DNA from: Devosia oryzisoli
GTDB taxonomy: Bacteria; Pseudomonadota; Alphaproteobacteria; Rhizobiales; Devosiaceae
Reading direction: 5' to 3'
Length of the DNA stretch: 64,000 nt
Assembly (NCBI RefSeq): GCF_014837245.1
Contig: NZ_JACYFU010000004.1
Coordinates: forward strand, 248,001-312,000
In this document: positions 35,132 through 44,086 of the stretch, piece by piece
How the letters are laid out: the number at the start of each line of letters is the position of its first letter
Numbering within the stretch: the first letter of the stretch is position 1
Program-made: the position numbers and the translations under genes
Notes under the pieces: generated by a model
Databases searched by the model: none
Told to the model about the DNA's origin: nothing
What the model saw: the letters and a program-made list of their open reading frames with translations, nothing else

Positions 35132-36606
35132 GCGCGACCGCGCGTACCACCCGACTTTTCGAGGCTTTCCATCACTTCACGCACCATCGCCAGGTCCGCT
35201 TCGAATTTCCCGCGCTCACGCGCCTTCCCCTCAGCGTCGGGGATGCGCAGCAGATAGGACGGATGATTGGTGATGAACAGCACCGAACCATCATCGAGCG
35301 GGATCGGCTCGCCGCGCACCTTGGAGATGGTGACACTGGCCCGGCCGAGCAGGCTTTGTGCGGCCGTGGCGCCGAGAGCAACGACGACCTTGGGGCGCAC
35401 GAACTGACGTTCAAGGTCGACCCAGAACTTGCAAGCTTGCACCTCGCCCCCATCGGGACGCTGGTGAATCCGCCGCTTGCCGCGCGGCTCGAATTTGAAG
35501 TGCTTGACCGCATTGGTCACGTAGACTTTCCTGCGATCGATCCCCACCTTTTCGATCGCCTCGTCCAGCACCTGCCCGGCCGGCCCGATGAAGGGTTTGC
35601 CTTGCAGGTCCTCCTGGTCGCCCGGCTGTTCGCCGACGAACATGACCTCCGCCGACACAGGACCCTCCCCGAACACGGCCTGCGTGGCGTGCTCGTAAAG
35701 CGGGCAGCGGCGGCACTCTTCGATGGCAATCTTGGCCTCCGCCAGCGAAGCGATCTCCTTGGGCTCATTGGGATCACCGTCGTGCGCTCGCGCTTTTTGG
35801 CGCAAATGGCGGGCGGGGGGCTGGGTGGCGGCGCGGGCGATCATGTCCTGCTCCAAGGCCTGGGCGTTCCGGATCAGGGGGGCAATGCGCTCCGCTTCGG
35901 GCAGGTTGCGCCAGTATTTGACCGGCATCTCCGATTTCATCATGGAAACCTTGAGCCGCGCCGGATTGAAGATCGAGCTGTAGTAGGTTTTCCAGTCCTC
36001 CTCCACCGCATCCTCGGCCGGTACGTCGGCCTTGCGCCCGCCCGGCCCGAAGCGCAAGTGCTCCAGATCCCACCAGGCGCTGGCATAGGGCGTGACGATG
36101 CCCCAAACCATGCCGGCGAACCGCCGGGCAAAGAAGGGCGCAGTAGCCTCAAGTGTGTAATGCTCAGGCTCGAACCAACCGAGGAAGCGTTCGGCACCGG
36201 ACGCGTCGGGCACCGTCTTGAACCGCACGAAAGCCTTCATCTTGTGGCTGTCCCGCCGGACGGCAGACGCCATCCTGGTCAGCACGCTGGCGTCCCTGTC
36301 GCCCGCATTGGTGAGCAGTTGCGAATCCGCCTGTTGACGCCACAGCACCCGATAGAGAATGGCGAACCGCTCGGGGTCGGAGTGCTGGATCACCTGCCGC
36401 GCCAGATCGATGAACGCGCGGGGGACCGACCCCACCGGCCCATCCGGGTTCGGCAGGAATTCCTCGCCGCCCTCGAAGAGACCATTTTCCTCCCTTCCCT
36501 GTCTCCAGACGATCTGGTGCGGCGCCACGCCCGCCGCCAGCAGGCGCCGCGCCTTGCCGCGCCATTCGTCGAAGTCATTGGGGCTCTCGATACGGACCGC
36601 CAGCAT
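35128..36606 (-). CDS. udgX: DUF4130-UdgX fusion, uracil-DNA cross-linking glycosylase
   Basis: A 492-residue two-domain protein. Residues 1-270 match the DUF4130 type (TIGR03915, DNA-metabolism protein of unknown function). Residues 285-485 are family-4-like uracil-DNA glycosylase of the UdgX class: cluster cysteines C298/C301/C392, motif GEQPGDQED (325-333), the class-defining insertion KRRIH (377-381), whose histidine is the residue that bonds covalently to the abasic sugar in mycobacterial UdgX, and HPSYLLR (448-454). Its start overlaps the radical-SAM stop (TGATG), so both are made together, probably under LexA control. Confidence 0.9.
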   Translation of the reverse strand: MLAVRIESPNDFDEWRGKARRLLAAGVAPHQIVWRQGREENGLFEGGEEFLPNPDGPVGSVPRAFIDLARQVIQHSDPERFAILYRVLWRQQADSQLLTNAGDRDASVLTRMASAVRRDSHKMKAFVRFKTVPDASGAERFLGWFEPEHYTLEATAPFFARRFAGMVWGIVTPYASAWWDLEHLRFGPGGRKADVPAEDAVEEDWKTYYSSIFNPARLKVSMMKSEMPVKYWRNLPEAERIAPLIRNAQALEQDMIARAATQPPARHLRQKARAHDGDPNEPKEIASLAEAKIAIEECRRCPLYEHATQAVFGEGPVSAEVMFVGEQPGDQEDLQGKPFIGPAGQVLDEAIEKVGIDRRKVYVTNAVKHFKFEPRGKRRIHQRPDGGEVQACKFWVDLERQFVRPKVVVALGATAAQSLLGRASVTISKVRGEPIPLDDGSVLFITNHPSYLLRIPDAEGKARERGKFEADLAMVREVMESLEKSGGTRGRA

Positions 36607-37841
36607 CAGAAGAGCGAGAGCTGTTCAGGCGGCGGCGCGAGCTTCTGGCGCAGGCGGGCATCGTCGGTGAGGCCGCCCGGCGTCCAGTCGGCGGTGGAAA
36701 TGAAAGGCCGCACCTTGTCGATCGAGGCGGTCATGCGCGCCACGTCGTCGAGCCGCAGCCGGTGGTGACGGCGTGACACCAGGATCCGCTTGACGGCGTT
36801 CACCCCCAGCCCCGGCACACGCAGCAGGGTTTCGCGTTCTGCCCGATTGACGTCGACCGGGAAATTCTGGCGGTGCTTGAGCGCCCAGGCGAGCTTGGGA
36901 TCGACGGCGAGGTCGAGGTGCCCCTCCTCTCCGCCCGAGACGATTTCCGGCACGTCGAACCCGTAAAAGCGGATCAACCAGTCTGCCTGGTAGAGCCGGT
37001 GCTCCCGCATCAGCGGCGGCGGCTTGAGGGGCAGGCGTGAACTGGCATCAGGGATGGGCGAGAAGGCGGAATAATAAACGCGCTTGAGCTGGTACCCCGA
37101 ATAGAGCCCCGCCGCTCGGGTCAGGATCGCCCCGTCGTCGGCGCCATCGGCCCCCACGATCATCTGCGTCGATTGGCCAGCGGGGGCGAATTTGGCCGGC
37201 TTTGCGCGCGCCTTCTTTTCCGGCTCGGCCTCGACCAGTTTGCCGCGCAGGCGCGCCATGGCGGTGCGGATTTCGGAGGGCCGCTTTTCCGGCGCAAATG
37301 TCTCGAGCGCCGCGTCAGTGGGCAATTCGATATTGGTGGAGAGGCGATCCGCCCAGCGCCCAGCCTCCACGAGAAGCTCAGGCGAGGCGTTGGGAATGAC
37401 CTTGAGATGGATGTAGCCGGCGAAATGATGGGTTTCGCGCAGGGTGCGCGCCACCCGCACCATCTCCTCCATCGTGTGGTCCGGCGAGCGGATGATGCCG
37501 GAGGAGAGGAACAACCCTTCGATATAGTTGCGCTTGTAGAAGTCGAGCGTCAGCCGCACGACCTCGTCGACCGCAAAGCGGGCACGCTGCACATTGGACG
37601 AAGACCGGTTGATGCAATAGGCACAGTCATAGATGCAGAAATTGGTGAGCAGCAGTTTGAGCAGGCTGATGCAGCGACCGTCCGGCGCGTAGGAGTGGCA
37701 GATGCCGCTGCCTTCGGTCGAGCCGATGCCCTTCGTCCCGCTGCTGTCGCGCTTTTCCGTCCCGCTCGAAGCGCATGAGGCATCGTACTTGGCCGCGTCG
37801 GCCAGAATGGCGAGTTTTCGCGTCAGCGTCAGAGCAACCAT
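36606..37841 (-). CDS. Putative DNA modification/repair radical-SAM protein (TIGR03916 type)
   Basis: A 411-residue radical-SAM enzyme. The 4Fe-4S cysteines are C69, C73 and C76 (CIYDCAYC), preceded by further cysteines at 48 and 57. The C-terminal part has a helix-hairpin-helix DNA-binding motif (LLRVPGLGVNAVKRIL). The family is consistently paired with the DUF4130/UdgX partner, but its reaction is not known. An AAAGG ribosome-binding site and an exact GTTC-N7-GTTC LexA box abut the start codon. Confidence 0.88.
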   Translation of the reverse strand: MVALTLTRKLAILADAAKYDASCASSGTEKRDSSGTKGIGSTEGSGICHSYAPDGRCISLLKLLLTNFCIYDCAYCINRSSSNVQRARFAVDEVVRLTLDFYKRNYIEGLFLSSGIIRSPDHTMEEMVRVARTLRETHHFAGYIHLKVIPNASPELLVEAGRWADRLSTNIELPTDAALETFAPEKRPSEIRTAMARLRGKLVEAEPEKKARAKPAKFAPAGQSTQMIVGADGADDGAILTRAAGLYSGYQLKRVYYSAFSPIPDASSRLPLKPPPLMREHRLYQADWLIRFYGFDVPEIVSGGEEGHLDLAVDPKLAWALKHRQNFPVDVNRAERETLLRVPGLGVNAVKRILVSRRHHRLRLDDVARMTASIDKVRPFISTADWTPGGLTDDARLRQKLAPPPEQLSLF

Positions 37842-37843
37842 AT

Positions 37844-37858
37844 GTTCATCCTTTGTTC
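37844..37858. promoter_or_regulatory. LexA (SOS) box, alphaproteobacterial type
   Basis: GTTC-ATCCTTT-GTTC is an exact match to the alphaproteobacterial LexA consensus GTTC-N7-GTTC, three bases upstream of the radical-SAM ATG and overlapping its ribosome-binding site. Bound LexA would block both initiation steps. Confidence 0.75.
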
Positions 37859-38027
37859 TTTAGCTCTATCGCTTTGCGCGGCGACCGGCATGTCAAAAAG
37901 ACATAGGTGGAGAACTTGTGATCGCGGTCCCGTGGTCAGCCGAGAAAAGCGGCCGAGGCAGCCGCGCCAACAGGCGTTCCAATGACGGGCGCTGGGGGTT
38001 ATGCTGACCCCATTGCGGAGAAGGATG

Positions 38028-38384
38028 ATGACCGAGGACCGGATTTTCACCACTAGTGTCGCCAGCGTCTACCCTCTCTACGTCGCCAAGGCCGAGCGCA
38101 AGGGACGATCCAAAGCGGAGGTAGACCAGATCCTCTTCTGGCTCACCGGGCACGACGCGGCATCCCTGCAGCGCGAACTGGACGCCGGGACGGACTTCCG
38201 GACCTTCTTTGCCACCGCGCCGCACATGAACCCCGTGCGGGAACGGATCACCGGCGTGGTGTGCGGTGTTCGTGTGGAAGAGATCGAGGACCCGTTGATG
38301 CGCGAGATCCGCTACCTCGACAAGCTGATCGACGAACTGGCCAAGGGCAAGGCGATGGACAAGATCCTTCGCCAGCCTGCCTGA
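38028..38384 (+). CDS. DUF2200 family protein
   Basis: A 118-residue cytoplasmic protein. [31 protein letters not shown] and the segment [32 protein letters not shown] are the hallmarks of DUF2200, a widespread family without a known function. The second ATG (38028) is chosen from GGAG spacing; 38025 is equally in frame. It is divergent from the radical-SAM gene, and the LexA box between them is much closer to that gene. Confidence 0.85.
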   Translation: MTEDRIFTTSVASVYPLYVAKAERKGRSKAEVDQILFWLTGHDAASLQRELDAGTDFRTFFATAPHMNPVRERITGVVCGVRVEEIEDPLMREIRYLDKLIDELAKGKAMDKILRQPA

Positions 38385-38453
38385 CCGGCTCGGGAGCGCG
38401 TGCGCGAAACGGGGACTATTGAGGCTCGCCTCCTAGCGCCGTTCACTAATCGA

Positions 38454-38475
38454 CACCAATGCGTTGCCATTGGTG
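38454..38475. promoter_or_regulatory. Perfect palindrome upstream of the VOC dioxygenase gene
   Basis: CACCAATG-CGTTGC-CATTGGTG is an 8-bp perfect inverted repeat about 80 bp before the start codon and just before an AT-rich stretch. It is a probable operator for an unlinked MarR/LysR/HxlR-type regulator. Confidence 0.5.
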
Positions 38476-38554
38476 CGCTATTAAACCTCACCGATCAGCC
38501 ATACATTTCCGGTCGAACACGGCGACAGGCGCCGCACCTTTTGGGAGCACAACC

Positions 38555-39505
38555 ATGACCCTCGACCTTGGCGGCATCCACCATCTGACGGCCGTTACCG
38601 CCGACGCCCCACGCAATCTCAAATTCTACACCCAGACGCTGGGCATGCGGCTCATCAAGAAGACGGTGAACCAGGACGACACCTCGGCCTATCACCTGTT
38701 CTATGGCGATGGCGTCGCCTCGCCCGGAGCCGACCTCACCTTCTTCGATTTTCCCGCAGCGCGCGAACAGCGCGGCAACCACACCGTGGGCCGCACCGGC
38801 CTGCGGGTGGATAGCGAGGACACGCTGGCCTGGTGGAAGGACCATCTGCAGAACGCCGGGGTCGGCACCAGCGCCATCAAGGAGCGTTTCGGCCACACCT
38901 CGCTTGATTTCGAGGATTTCGAGGGCCAGCGCTTCCGGCTCGGCGTCGATCCTGCGCATGCTGTCGTTCCGTGGTCAAAATCTCCCGTCCCCGAGGACAA
39001 GCAGATCATCGGCCTTGGACCGATCACGCTGTCCGTGCCCAAGCTCGAGCCCACCGACGCCATGCTGACGCGGGTGATGAACATGCGGCAAGTGCGGCAC
39101 TATCCGGCGCGTGAACGAGGCAGCGAAGTGTTCGTCTACGAAATGGGACCGGGCGGCCCGGCGGCCGAACTCCATGTCGCGGTCGATCCCAGCCTGCCCG
39201 TGGCTCGGCCCGGGGCCGGCGGCGTCCACCACGTGGCCTTCCGCACGCCCGATCAGGAGAGCCTGCGGCAGTGGATCGAGCGGGTGAACAGCTTCGGCAT
39301 CCGCTCCTCGGGCGAAGTGGAGCGGTTCTATTTCACCTCGCTCTATTTCCGCGAACCGAACGGCATTCTCTTTGAGATCGCCACGGACGTGCCCGGATTT
39401 GCCACCGACGAGCCGATGGAGAGCCTGGGAGAGAGCCTGTCCCTGCCACCCTTCCTCGAAAGCCGGCGGACGCAGATCGAAGCGGGTCTCAAGCCGCTGG
39501 TCTGA
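38555..39505 (+). CDS. Ring-cleaving dioxygenase-like VOC protein
   Basis: A 316-residue protein with two tandem VOC modules (about 5-130 and 150-285) and the metal-binding pattern GIHHLTAVT (H), GVHHVAFRT (H) and FREPNGILFEIA (E). This is the LinE/PcpA and MhqO-like group that opens hydroquinones or protects against quinones. The ATG at 38555 has GGGAGC upstream; 38459 would place the palindrome inside the gene. Function as a hydroquinone-specific enzyme is inferred. Confidence 0.83.
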   Translation: MTLDLGGIHHLTAVTADAPRNLKFYTQTLGMRLIKKTVNQDDTSAYHLFYGDGVASPGADLTFFDFPAAREQRGNHTVGRTGLRVDSEDTLAWWKDHLQNAGVGTSAIKERFGHTSLDFEDFEGQRFRLGVDPAHAVVPWSKSPVPEDKQIIGLGPITLSVPKLEPTDAMLTRVMNMRQVRHYPARERGSEVFVYEMGPGGPAAELHVAVDPSLPVARPGAGGVHHVAFRTPDQESLRQWIERVNSFGIRSSGEVERFYFTSLYFREPNGILFEIATDVPGFATDEPMESLGESLSLPPFLESRRTQIEAGLKPLV

Positions 39506-39522
39506 CACAGACCGGTCTCCGC

Positions 39523-39550
39523 GGGCCGCCGGGAGTCTCTCTGGCGGCCC
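39523..39550 (+). terminator. Hairpin after the VOC dioxygenase gene
   Basis: GGGCCGCC/GGCGGCCC forms an 8-bp stem with a 12-nt loop 18 bases after the stop. No U tract follows. Confidence 0.45.
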
Positions 39551-39641
39551 ACAAACCGATGGGCGAAGCGTCGCACCGGCGCTTAGGGCGTGACAGCAGA
39601 GCCGATGCGGCCTATCTGGCACCAAGGAAAGGTTTCTCGCC

Positions 39642-39830
39642 ATGCCCGACACACCGCCCGAAAGCCCCTTCAAGCTCAACCGCACGCGCATCTTCCTGCT
39701 GGCGATGGGTATCCTTGTGGTGTTGATCACCATGTCGATGATGATGGGCGGGCTGACCTCGTACCAGAGCCTCAAGGAGGCGGCCGACGCCGCCAAGGAA
39801 CCAAGCGCGGCGCAAATGAACACGAACTAG
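39642..39830 (+). CDS. Small single-pass membrane protein of unknown function
   Basis: A 62-residue protein with an N-terminal hydrophilic part (MPDTPPESPFKLNRTR), one membrane helix (about 17-37, IFLLAMGILVVLI) and an Ala/Lys-rich tail. AAGGAAAGG precedes the start and a good terminator follows, so it looks like a real monocistronic gene. No family is recognised. Confidence 0.6.
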   Translation: MPDTPPESPFKLNRTRIFLLAMGILVVLITMSMMMGGLTSYQSLKEAADAAKEPSAAQMNTN

Positions 39831-39860
39831 GCGGATCCGGCCTGAGGATCCCGCCTTTTT
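39830..39860 (+). terminator. Intrinsic terminator after the small membrane protein
   Basis: GGCGGATC pairs with GATCCCGCC (one bulged base), followed directly by TTTTT. Confidence 0.75.
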
Positions 39861-39913
39861 CTGCTCCCCCTCGGGGAGAGGAATAGGAGCGTCTGACCGG
39901 AGCGGGACGAGTC

Positions 39914-41065
39914 TTAGGCCACCAGCGCCTGCGGCACTGCTTCGGCGATAAAGCCGCCGCCGAGCACCTGCGCGGTGGCACTGTCGTCGGCGTAAAAGAC
40001 GCAGGCCTGGCCTGGGGAAATGCCGTATTCGCCGGCGACCAGTGTGACGTAGACCGCCCCCTCGCGCATCTGGATGACGGCCGGCTGCGGTCCGCGCGTC
40101 GAGCGCACCTTGACCTCAACCGGCGCGCCATTGCCCGCGCTGGCTTCCGCCAGGGGGGAGGCGCCCAGCCAATTGACGTCCCGCAAGCGCACTGTGTGCG
40201 TCCTTAGCGCCTCCCGCGGTCCCACGATAACGCGCCCTGCGCGGTGATCGAGCTTGACCACGTAGAGGGGTTCTCCGGCTGCGATGCCGAGGCCCTTGCG
40301 CTGTCCGATCGTGTAGTGAACGATCCCGTCGTGCGTGCCGAGGACGCGACCATCAAGGTGCACGATCTCGCCCTGCGCCAGCGCTTCGGGATACATGCGG
40401 GCGATAATGTCGGCATATTTGCCTTGCGGCACAAAGCAGATGTCCTGGCTGTCATGCTTGTCGGCGATTTCGAGATCGAACTCGCGTGCCAGCGCCCGCA
40501 CTTCCGGCTTGCTCATGCCCCCGAGGGGAAAGCGCAGGAAGTCGAGCTGCTCCTGGGTGGTCGCAAACAGGAAATAGGACTGATCCCGATCCCCGTCGAC
40601 CGGCCGGTAGAGCTGGCGATGGCCATCCTCGCCCAGCTTCGTCTGAACATAATGGCCGGTCGCCAGCACATCGGCGCCCAGCTCGCGCGCGACAGTCAGG
40701 AGGTCGACGAACTTCACCGACTGGTTGCAGGCGATGCACGGAACCGGCGTCTCGCCCTGCTGGTAGGCATTGGCGAAGGGCTCGATCACCGACGCCTTGA
40801 AGCGCTCTTCATAGTCGAGCACGTAATGCGGGATGCCCAGCTTTGCCGCGACCCGCCGGGCATCATGGATGTCCTGCCCGGCACAGCAGGCGCCCTTGCG
40901 ATGCGTCGCTTCGCCATGGTCGTAAAGCTGTAGGGTGACGCCCACCACCTCGTAGCCTTCTCGGGCGAGCAGGCCTGCAACGACGGAGGAATCCACGCCC
41001 CCGGACATGGCGACGACGACGCGCGTGTCCTCCGGGCGCTTGGCGATATCAAGCGAGTTCAGCAT
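39914..41065 (-). CDS. mnmA: tRNA-specific 2-thiouridylase
   Basis: MnmA inserts sulfur at C2 of the wobble uridine of tRNA-Lys, -Glu and -Gln. The 383-residue protein has the PP-loop SGGVDSS (21-27), catalytic cysteines C113 (PCIACNQ) and C210 ([12 protein letters not shown]), the GHY tRNA/ATP segment and a C-terminal beta-barrel with WLG and [24 protein letters not shown] blocks. The start at 41065 gives normal length; a longer frame upstream to 41323 lacks similarity. Monocistronic. Confidence 0.95.
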   Translation of the reverse strand: MLNSLDIAKRPEDTRVVVAMSGGVDSSVVAGLLAREGYEVVGVTLQLYDHGEATHRKGACCAGQDIHDARRVAAKLGIPHYVLDYEERFKASVIEPFANAYQQGETPVPCIACNQSVKFVDLLTVARELGADVLATGHYVQTKLGEDGHRQLYRPVDGDRDQSYFLFATTQEQLDFLRFPLGGMSKPEVRALAREFDLEIADKHDSQDICFVPQGKYADIIARMYPEALAQGEIVHLDGRVLGTHDGIVHYTIGQRKGLGIAAGEPLYVVKLDHRAGRVIVGPREALRTHTVRLRDVNWLGASPLAEASAGNGAPVEVKVRSTRGPQPAVIQMREGAVYVTLVAGEYGISPGQACVFYADDSATAQVLGGGFIAEAVPQALVA

Positions 41066-41262
41066 CTCTTTTGGGTTCCGGTTGGGGTCAAGGGCCAGCG
41101 AAACTGTGTCGGGGGTTCTACGCCGCGACGGCGCGGCTGTCCACTTCCGCCCGGCAGCTTTTGCCGACCATCCGGCAGAAGCGCCCCCGATTTGCCTGGA
41201 AAAATGTGCAATGGGACGAACAAAAGCCCTGATGCACAACGGATTTTGGCCGCTCGCGAACT

Positions 41263-41278
41263 TGGCAGGGTGCTTGCA
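41263..41278 (+). promoter_or_regulatory. Sigma-54 promoter for fliK-flgD
   Basis: TGGCAG-GGTGC-TTGCA matches the -24/-12 consensus TGGCAC-N5-TTGCA at all but one position, with correct GG-GC spacing. It lies just before fliK. FlbD, the sigma-54 activator of flagellar genes, is encoded nearby. Confidence 0.8.
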
Positions 41279-41313
41279 TCGCACTGGAAAGCATTTTGAT
41301 GAAGGGCGCCCCC

Positions 41314-42876
41314 GTGGCATCACATCTGACCATCACCAGCGGCTCCACACCCGCCGCGTTCGGCAAGGCGTCCGGCCCGCAGGGCGACGACGCCAGGTCC
41401 GGATTGGGCGGCCTTTTTGCGGCCCTGCTTGGCGGCAGCGCCACGATACCGGGCGGCACGGCGCAGCAGAGCGGTGAGAACGCGGCCAGCCTCAACATCG
41501 GTGACCTGCTCAAACTTGGCCTCGAAACGGGCGACACGGACAACAAGGATGGCGAGGCACCGGACCCGGAGGCTTTGGCCGCCGCGCTCGGCGGCGCCAT
41601 TCCTGCAGTGCCGCAGGTAACGCCCCAGCCGTTGGTGGATTTCATCGACGCCCTGTCGGCGCTCAAGACCAGCCTCGATGCCGGTCAGCCGCTCGACCCC
41701 GACCTGCTCAAGAAGGTCGATACTGCCCTTGATGGGCTGGCAGATGCACTCGGCCTCGACCTTTCTCAACTGGCTTTGCCGGAGGACTTTTCAAAGCTCC
41801 TCGGCGGCCTCGACGGCAAGTCGGCAAATCTTGCCAACACGCTCGCTGGCGCCCTGGGACCCATCGCGCAGTCCCTGGCCGGGGCACAGCCGGCCACTGA
41901 TGCCTCCGCGCTTGAGGGCGCCGGAAGCGCAACTGCCATCTTGCAGGCCATCGGCGACAAACTCGCCGGCCTGATCGCGGCGCTGGAGGACGGCGAGGTA
42001 TCGGCAGACAAGCTCAACGCCCTCGGCATGGGCAAGGGTCAGGCTGTCGACGCGCGCATCGAGGCCGCCCCGGCCCGTCTTGCGGAGGGGACAAAGCCGG
42101 ATGCCTCAGCCCTCCCCGACCAGCCCGAGTTGGCCAAACCCAAGCTCGAACCCTCCCAGCCAACGCTGACCGGCTCGGCAGGGAGCGCAGCCTCGCCTGC
42201 CGAGGCCACCAAGGATGGCGCCGGCAAGTCCGGCAGCGACAAGGGCGAGGACAGCGGGCCGAACAAGGCGCACGAAATGCGCGCGGAAAAGCGCGAGGCT
42301 CGCGCTGACACGGCGGCCAATCCGCCTCCGCCGACCGATGCCTCCAACAATCCCGCACCCACCGGCTCGCAGCAGACCGGGTTCAGGGTCGATGCGACCG
42401 CCAATCCGCGTATCGTTCAGACCGGCTACCAGACCAGCCAGCAGCAGCTCAACCTGCCGCAGATCGCGTTCGAGCTGGGGCGTCAGGTTACCGAAGGCAA
42501 CACGCGGTTTCAGATCCGCCTCGACCCGCCCGAATTGGGGCGCATCGATGTGCGGCTCGACATCGACAAGTCCGGGCAGGTGAACGCGCGCCTGACCGTG
42601 GAAAAGGCTGAAACGCTCGATCTCATGCAGCGCGACCAGCGGGGGCTGGAAAAGGCCCTGCAGCAGGCCGGCCTCGACAACAGCAAGACCAACCTCGAAT
42701 TTTCGCTCAAGCAGAACCCGTTCGCCGGAAGCCAGGGTCAGCAGCAACAGTCCGCGCACGCGCAGGAGGGTCCCTTCCGTCTTGCCGGCAGCCCGGAGGA
42801 AGCGGAACCCTCCGCCCCCACCGTCAATCTCTACCGCGGCTCGCTGGTGGCGAGCGGCGTCAACATCATCGCATAG
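41314..42876 (+). CDS. fliK: Flagellar hook-length control protein
   Basis: A secreted molecular ruler that switches the flagellar export gate from hook to filament proteins. The 520-residue chain is Ala/Gly/Pro-rich and largely disordered, with a conserved C-terminal Flg_hook domain: [18 protein letters not shown] and the following [13 protein letters not shown] (about 405-470). A GTG start at 41314 with AAGGG at good spacing suits the sigma-54 start site; the in-frame ATG at 41299 would leave almost no leader. Followed by flgD nine bases later. Confidence 0.87.
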   Translation: MASHLTITSGSTPAAFGKASGPQGDDARSGLGGLFAALLGGSATIPGGTAQQSGENAASLNIGDLLKLGLETGDTDNKDGEAPDPEALAAALGGAIPAVPQVTPQPLVDFIDALSALKTSLDAGQPLDPDLLKKVDTALDGLADALGLDLSQLALPEDFSKLLGGLDGKSANLANTLAGALGPIAQSLAGAQPATDASALEGAGSATAILQAIGDKLAGLIAALEDGEVSADKLNALGMGKGQAVDARIEAAPARLAEGTKPDASALPDQPELAKPKLEPSQPTLTGSAGSAASPAEATKDGAGKSGSDKGEDSGPNKAHEMRAEKREARADTAANPPPPTDASNNPAPTGSQQTGFRVDATANPRIVQTGYQTSQQQLNLPQIAFELGRQVTEGNTRFQIRLDPPELGRIDVRLDIDKSGQVNARLTVEKAETLDLMQRDQRGLEKALQQAGLDNSKTNLEFSLKQNPFAGSQGQQQQSAHAQEGPFRLAGSPEEAEPSAPTVNLYRGSLVASGVNIIA

Positions 42877-42885
42877 GAGAACGCC

Positions 42886-43545
42886 ATGGCCGTCTCGGGC
42901 GTGAACCAGTCCCCATCCACCAGTTCCACGGCCAAGGGCCGGGCCGGCATCGCGGACAATTTCGACACCTTCCTCAACATCCTGACCACGCAGTTGCAGA
43001 ACCAGAACCCGCTCGACCCGCTCGACACCAACCAGTTCACCCAGCAACTGGTGCAGTTCAGCGGCGTGGAGCAGCAACTCAAGACCAACGACTTCCTTCA
43101 GTCGCTGCTGCTCTCGACGCAGAACTCGTTCATGGCCGACGCCGTATCCTACATCGGCAAGCAGGTGACGGCCTCGGGCCAGACGGCCGAACTCAAGGAT
43201 GGCGGCGCCAACTGGTCGTTCAACGCCGAAGCGGCCGTGGCCAACGCCAACGTCACCATCAAGAATGCAAGCGGCCAGGTCGTCTATACCGAAACCGGCT
43301 CGCTCGACGCCGGCAATGGCAGCTTCCTCTGGGATGGCAAGGGATCTGACGGCAATACCCAGCCGGACGGGCTCTACACCATCTCGATCGACGGGACCGA
43401 TCTTTCGGGGCGCAATGTCAACGTGACGACCTCCTCCACCGGGGTGGTTACCGGGGTCGATTTCTCGGGCAGCGAACCGATGCTGACGGTGGGCAACCAG
43501 AAAATGGCTCTCAAGGACGTCACCAGCGTCAAGCTGGTGAGCTGA
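42886..43545 (+). CDS. flgD: Flagellar hook assembly (cap) protein
   Basis: A 219-residue scaffold that caps the growing hook and is discarded afterwards. The N-terminal secretion and polymerisation segment contains NFDTFLNILTTQLQNQNPLDP and TNQFTQQLVQFSGVEQQL, the FlgD signature. The C-terminal half has the FlgD tudor/FnIII-like domain (FLWDGKGSDGNTQPDGLYTI). A GGAG site precedes the ATG. Cotranscribed with fliK. Confidence 0.93.
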   Translation: MAVSGVNQSPSTSSTAKGRAGIADNFDTFLNILTTQLQNQNPLDPLDTNQFTQQLVQFSGVEQQLKTNDFLQSLLLSTQNSFMADAVSYIGKQVTASGQTAELKDGGANWSFNAEAAVANANVTIKNASGQVVYTETGSLDAGNGSFLWDGKGSDGNTQPDGLYTISIDGTDLSGRNVNVTTSSTGVVTGVDFSGSEPMLTVGNQKMALKDVTSVKLVS

Positions 43546-43641
43546 TCATCGGCACGCTCTGGCGCACCGCAGCGGCCCCTGTTTGCACTGTATCAATACA
43601 TTGAAAGACAAGACGTTTCTTAACCTGTTGTAAGTTTCCCC

Positions 43642-43656
43642 TTAGGGGTATTTTAA
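43642..43656 (+). promoter_or_regulatory. CtrA box upstream of sciP
   Basis: TTAG-N7-TTAA, one mismatch from TTAA-N7-TTAA, 52 bp before the sciP ATG. A second TTAA lies about 20 bp further upstream. SciP is CtrA-activated in Caulobacter. Confidence 0.6.
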
Positions 43657-43707
43657 GGCCAACCCTCTACTCTCAGGACTATATGGTCAGGTTGAGTAGA
43701 GAGTAGA

Positions 43708-43986
43708 ATGACCGTACAGATGCGTCCCCGCGTGAAGTACGTTATCGGCCCGGATGGAAGTCCGCTTACGATAGCAGACCTTCCGCCCCCTAATACACGC
43801 CGGTGGGTCATCCGGCGCAAGGCCGAGGTCGTTGCTGCCGTTCGCGGCGGGCTCCTCAGTCTCGAAGAAGCCTGCGAGCGTTATACGCTCAGTGTCGACG
43901 AATTCCTCAATTGGCAGGCCGCCATCGATAAGCATGGCCTTGCCGGTTTGCGGACCACCTGGATCCAGCACTACCGCGAGGGGTGA
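43708..43986 (+). CDS. sciP: CtrA inhibitor SciP (DUF1153)
   Basis: A 92-residue helix-turn-helix protein that, in Caulobacter, binds CtrA at target promoters and stops transcription in swarmer cells. The DUF1153 core is clear: KYVIGPDGSPLTIADLPPP, TRRWVIRRKAEVVAAVRGGLL and RYTLSVDEFLNWQ. Length equals known SciP proteins. It lies alone between flgD and a divergent-facing GST gene, with a CtrA box upstream and hairpins downstream. Confidence 0.93.
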   Translation: MTVQMRPRVKYVIGPDGSPLTIADLPPPNTRRWVIRRKAEVVAAVRGGLLSLEEACERYTLSVDEFLNWQAAIDKHGLAGLRTTWIQHYREG

Positions 43987-43991
43987 GAGGC

Positions 43992-44032
43992 GACGGGCGG
44001 AGCCCGTCAAATTGCTCCAGTGGAGCAATTTG
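43992..44032 (+). other. Tandem hairpins downstream of sciP
   Basis: GACGGGC/GCCCGTC (43992-44008) is immediately followed by CAAATTGCTCC-AGT-GGAGCAATTTG (44008-44032), an 11-bp perfect stem. They share one base and start six bases after the sciP stop. Probably mRNA end protection or processing signals. Confidence 0.55.
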
Positions 44033-44086
44033 AGCCTCGAACGCTCTGAGCCTTGCGAAGGGCCGGGCATCGGCGACATCAACACA

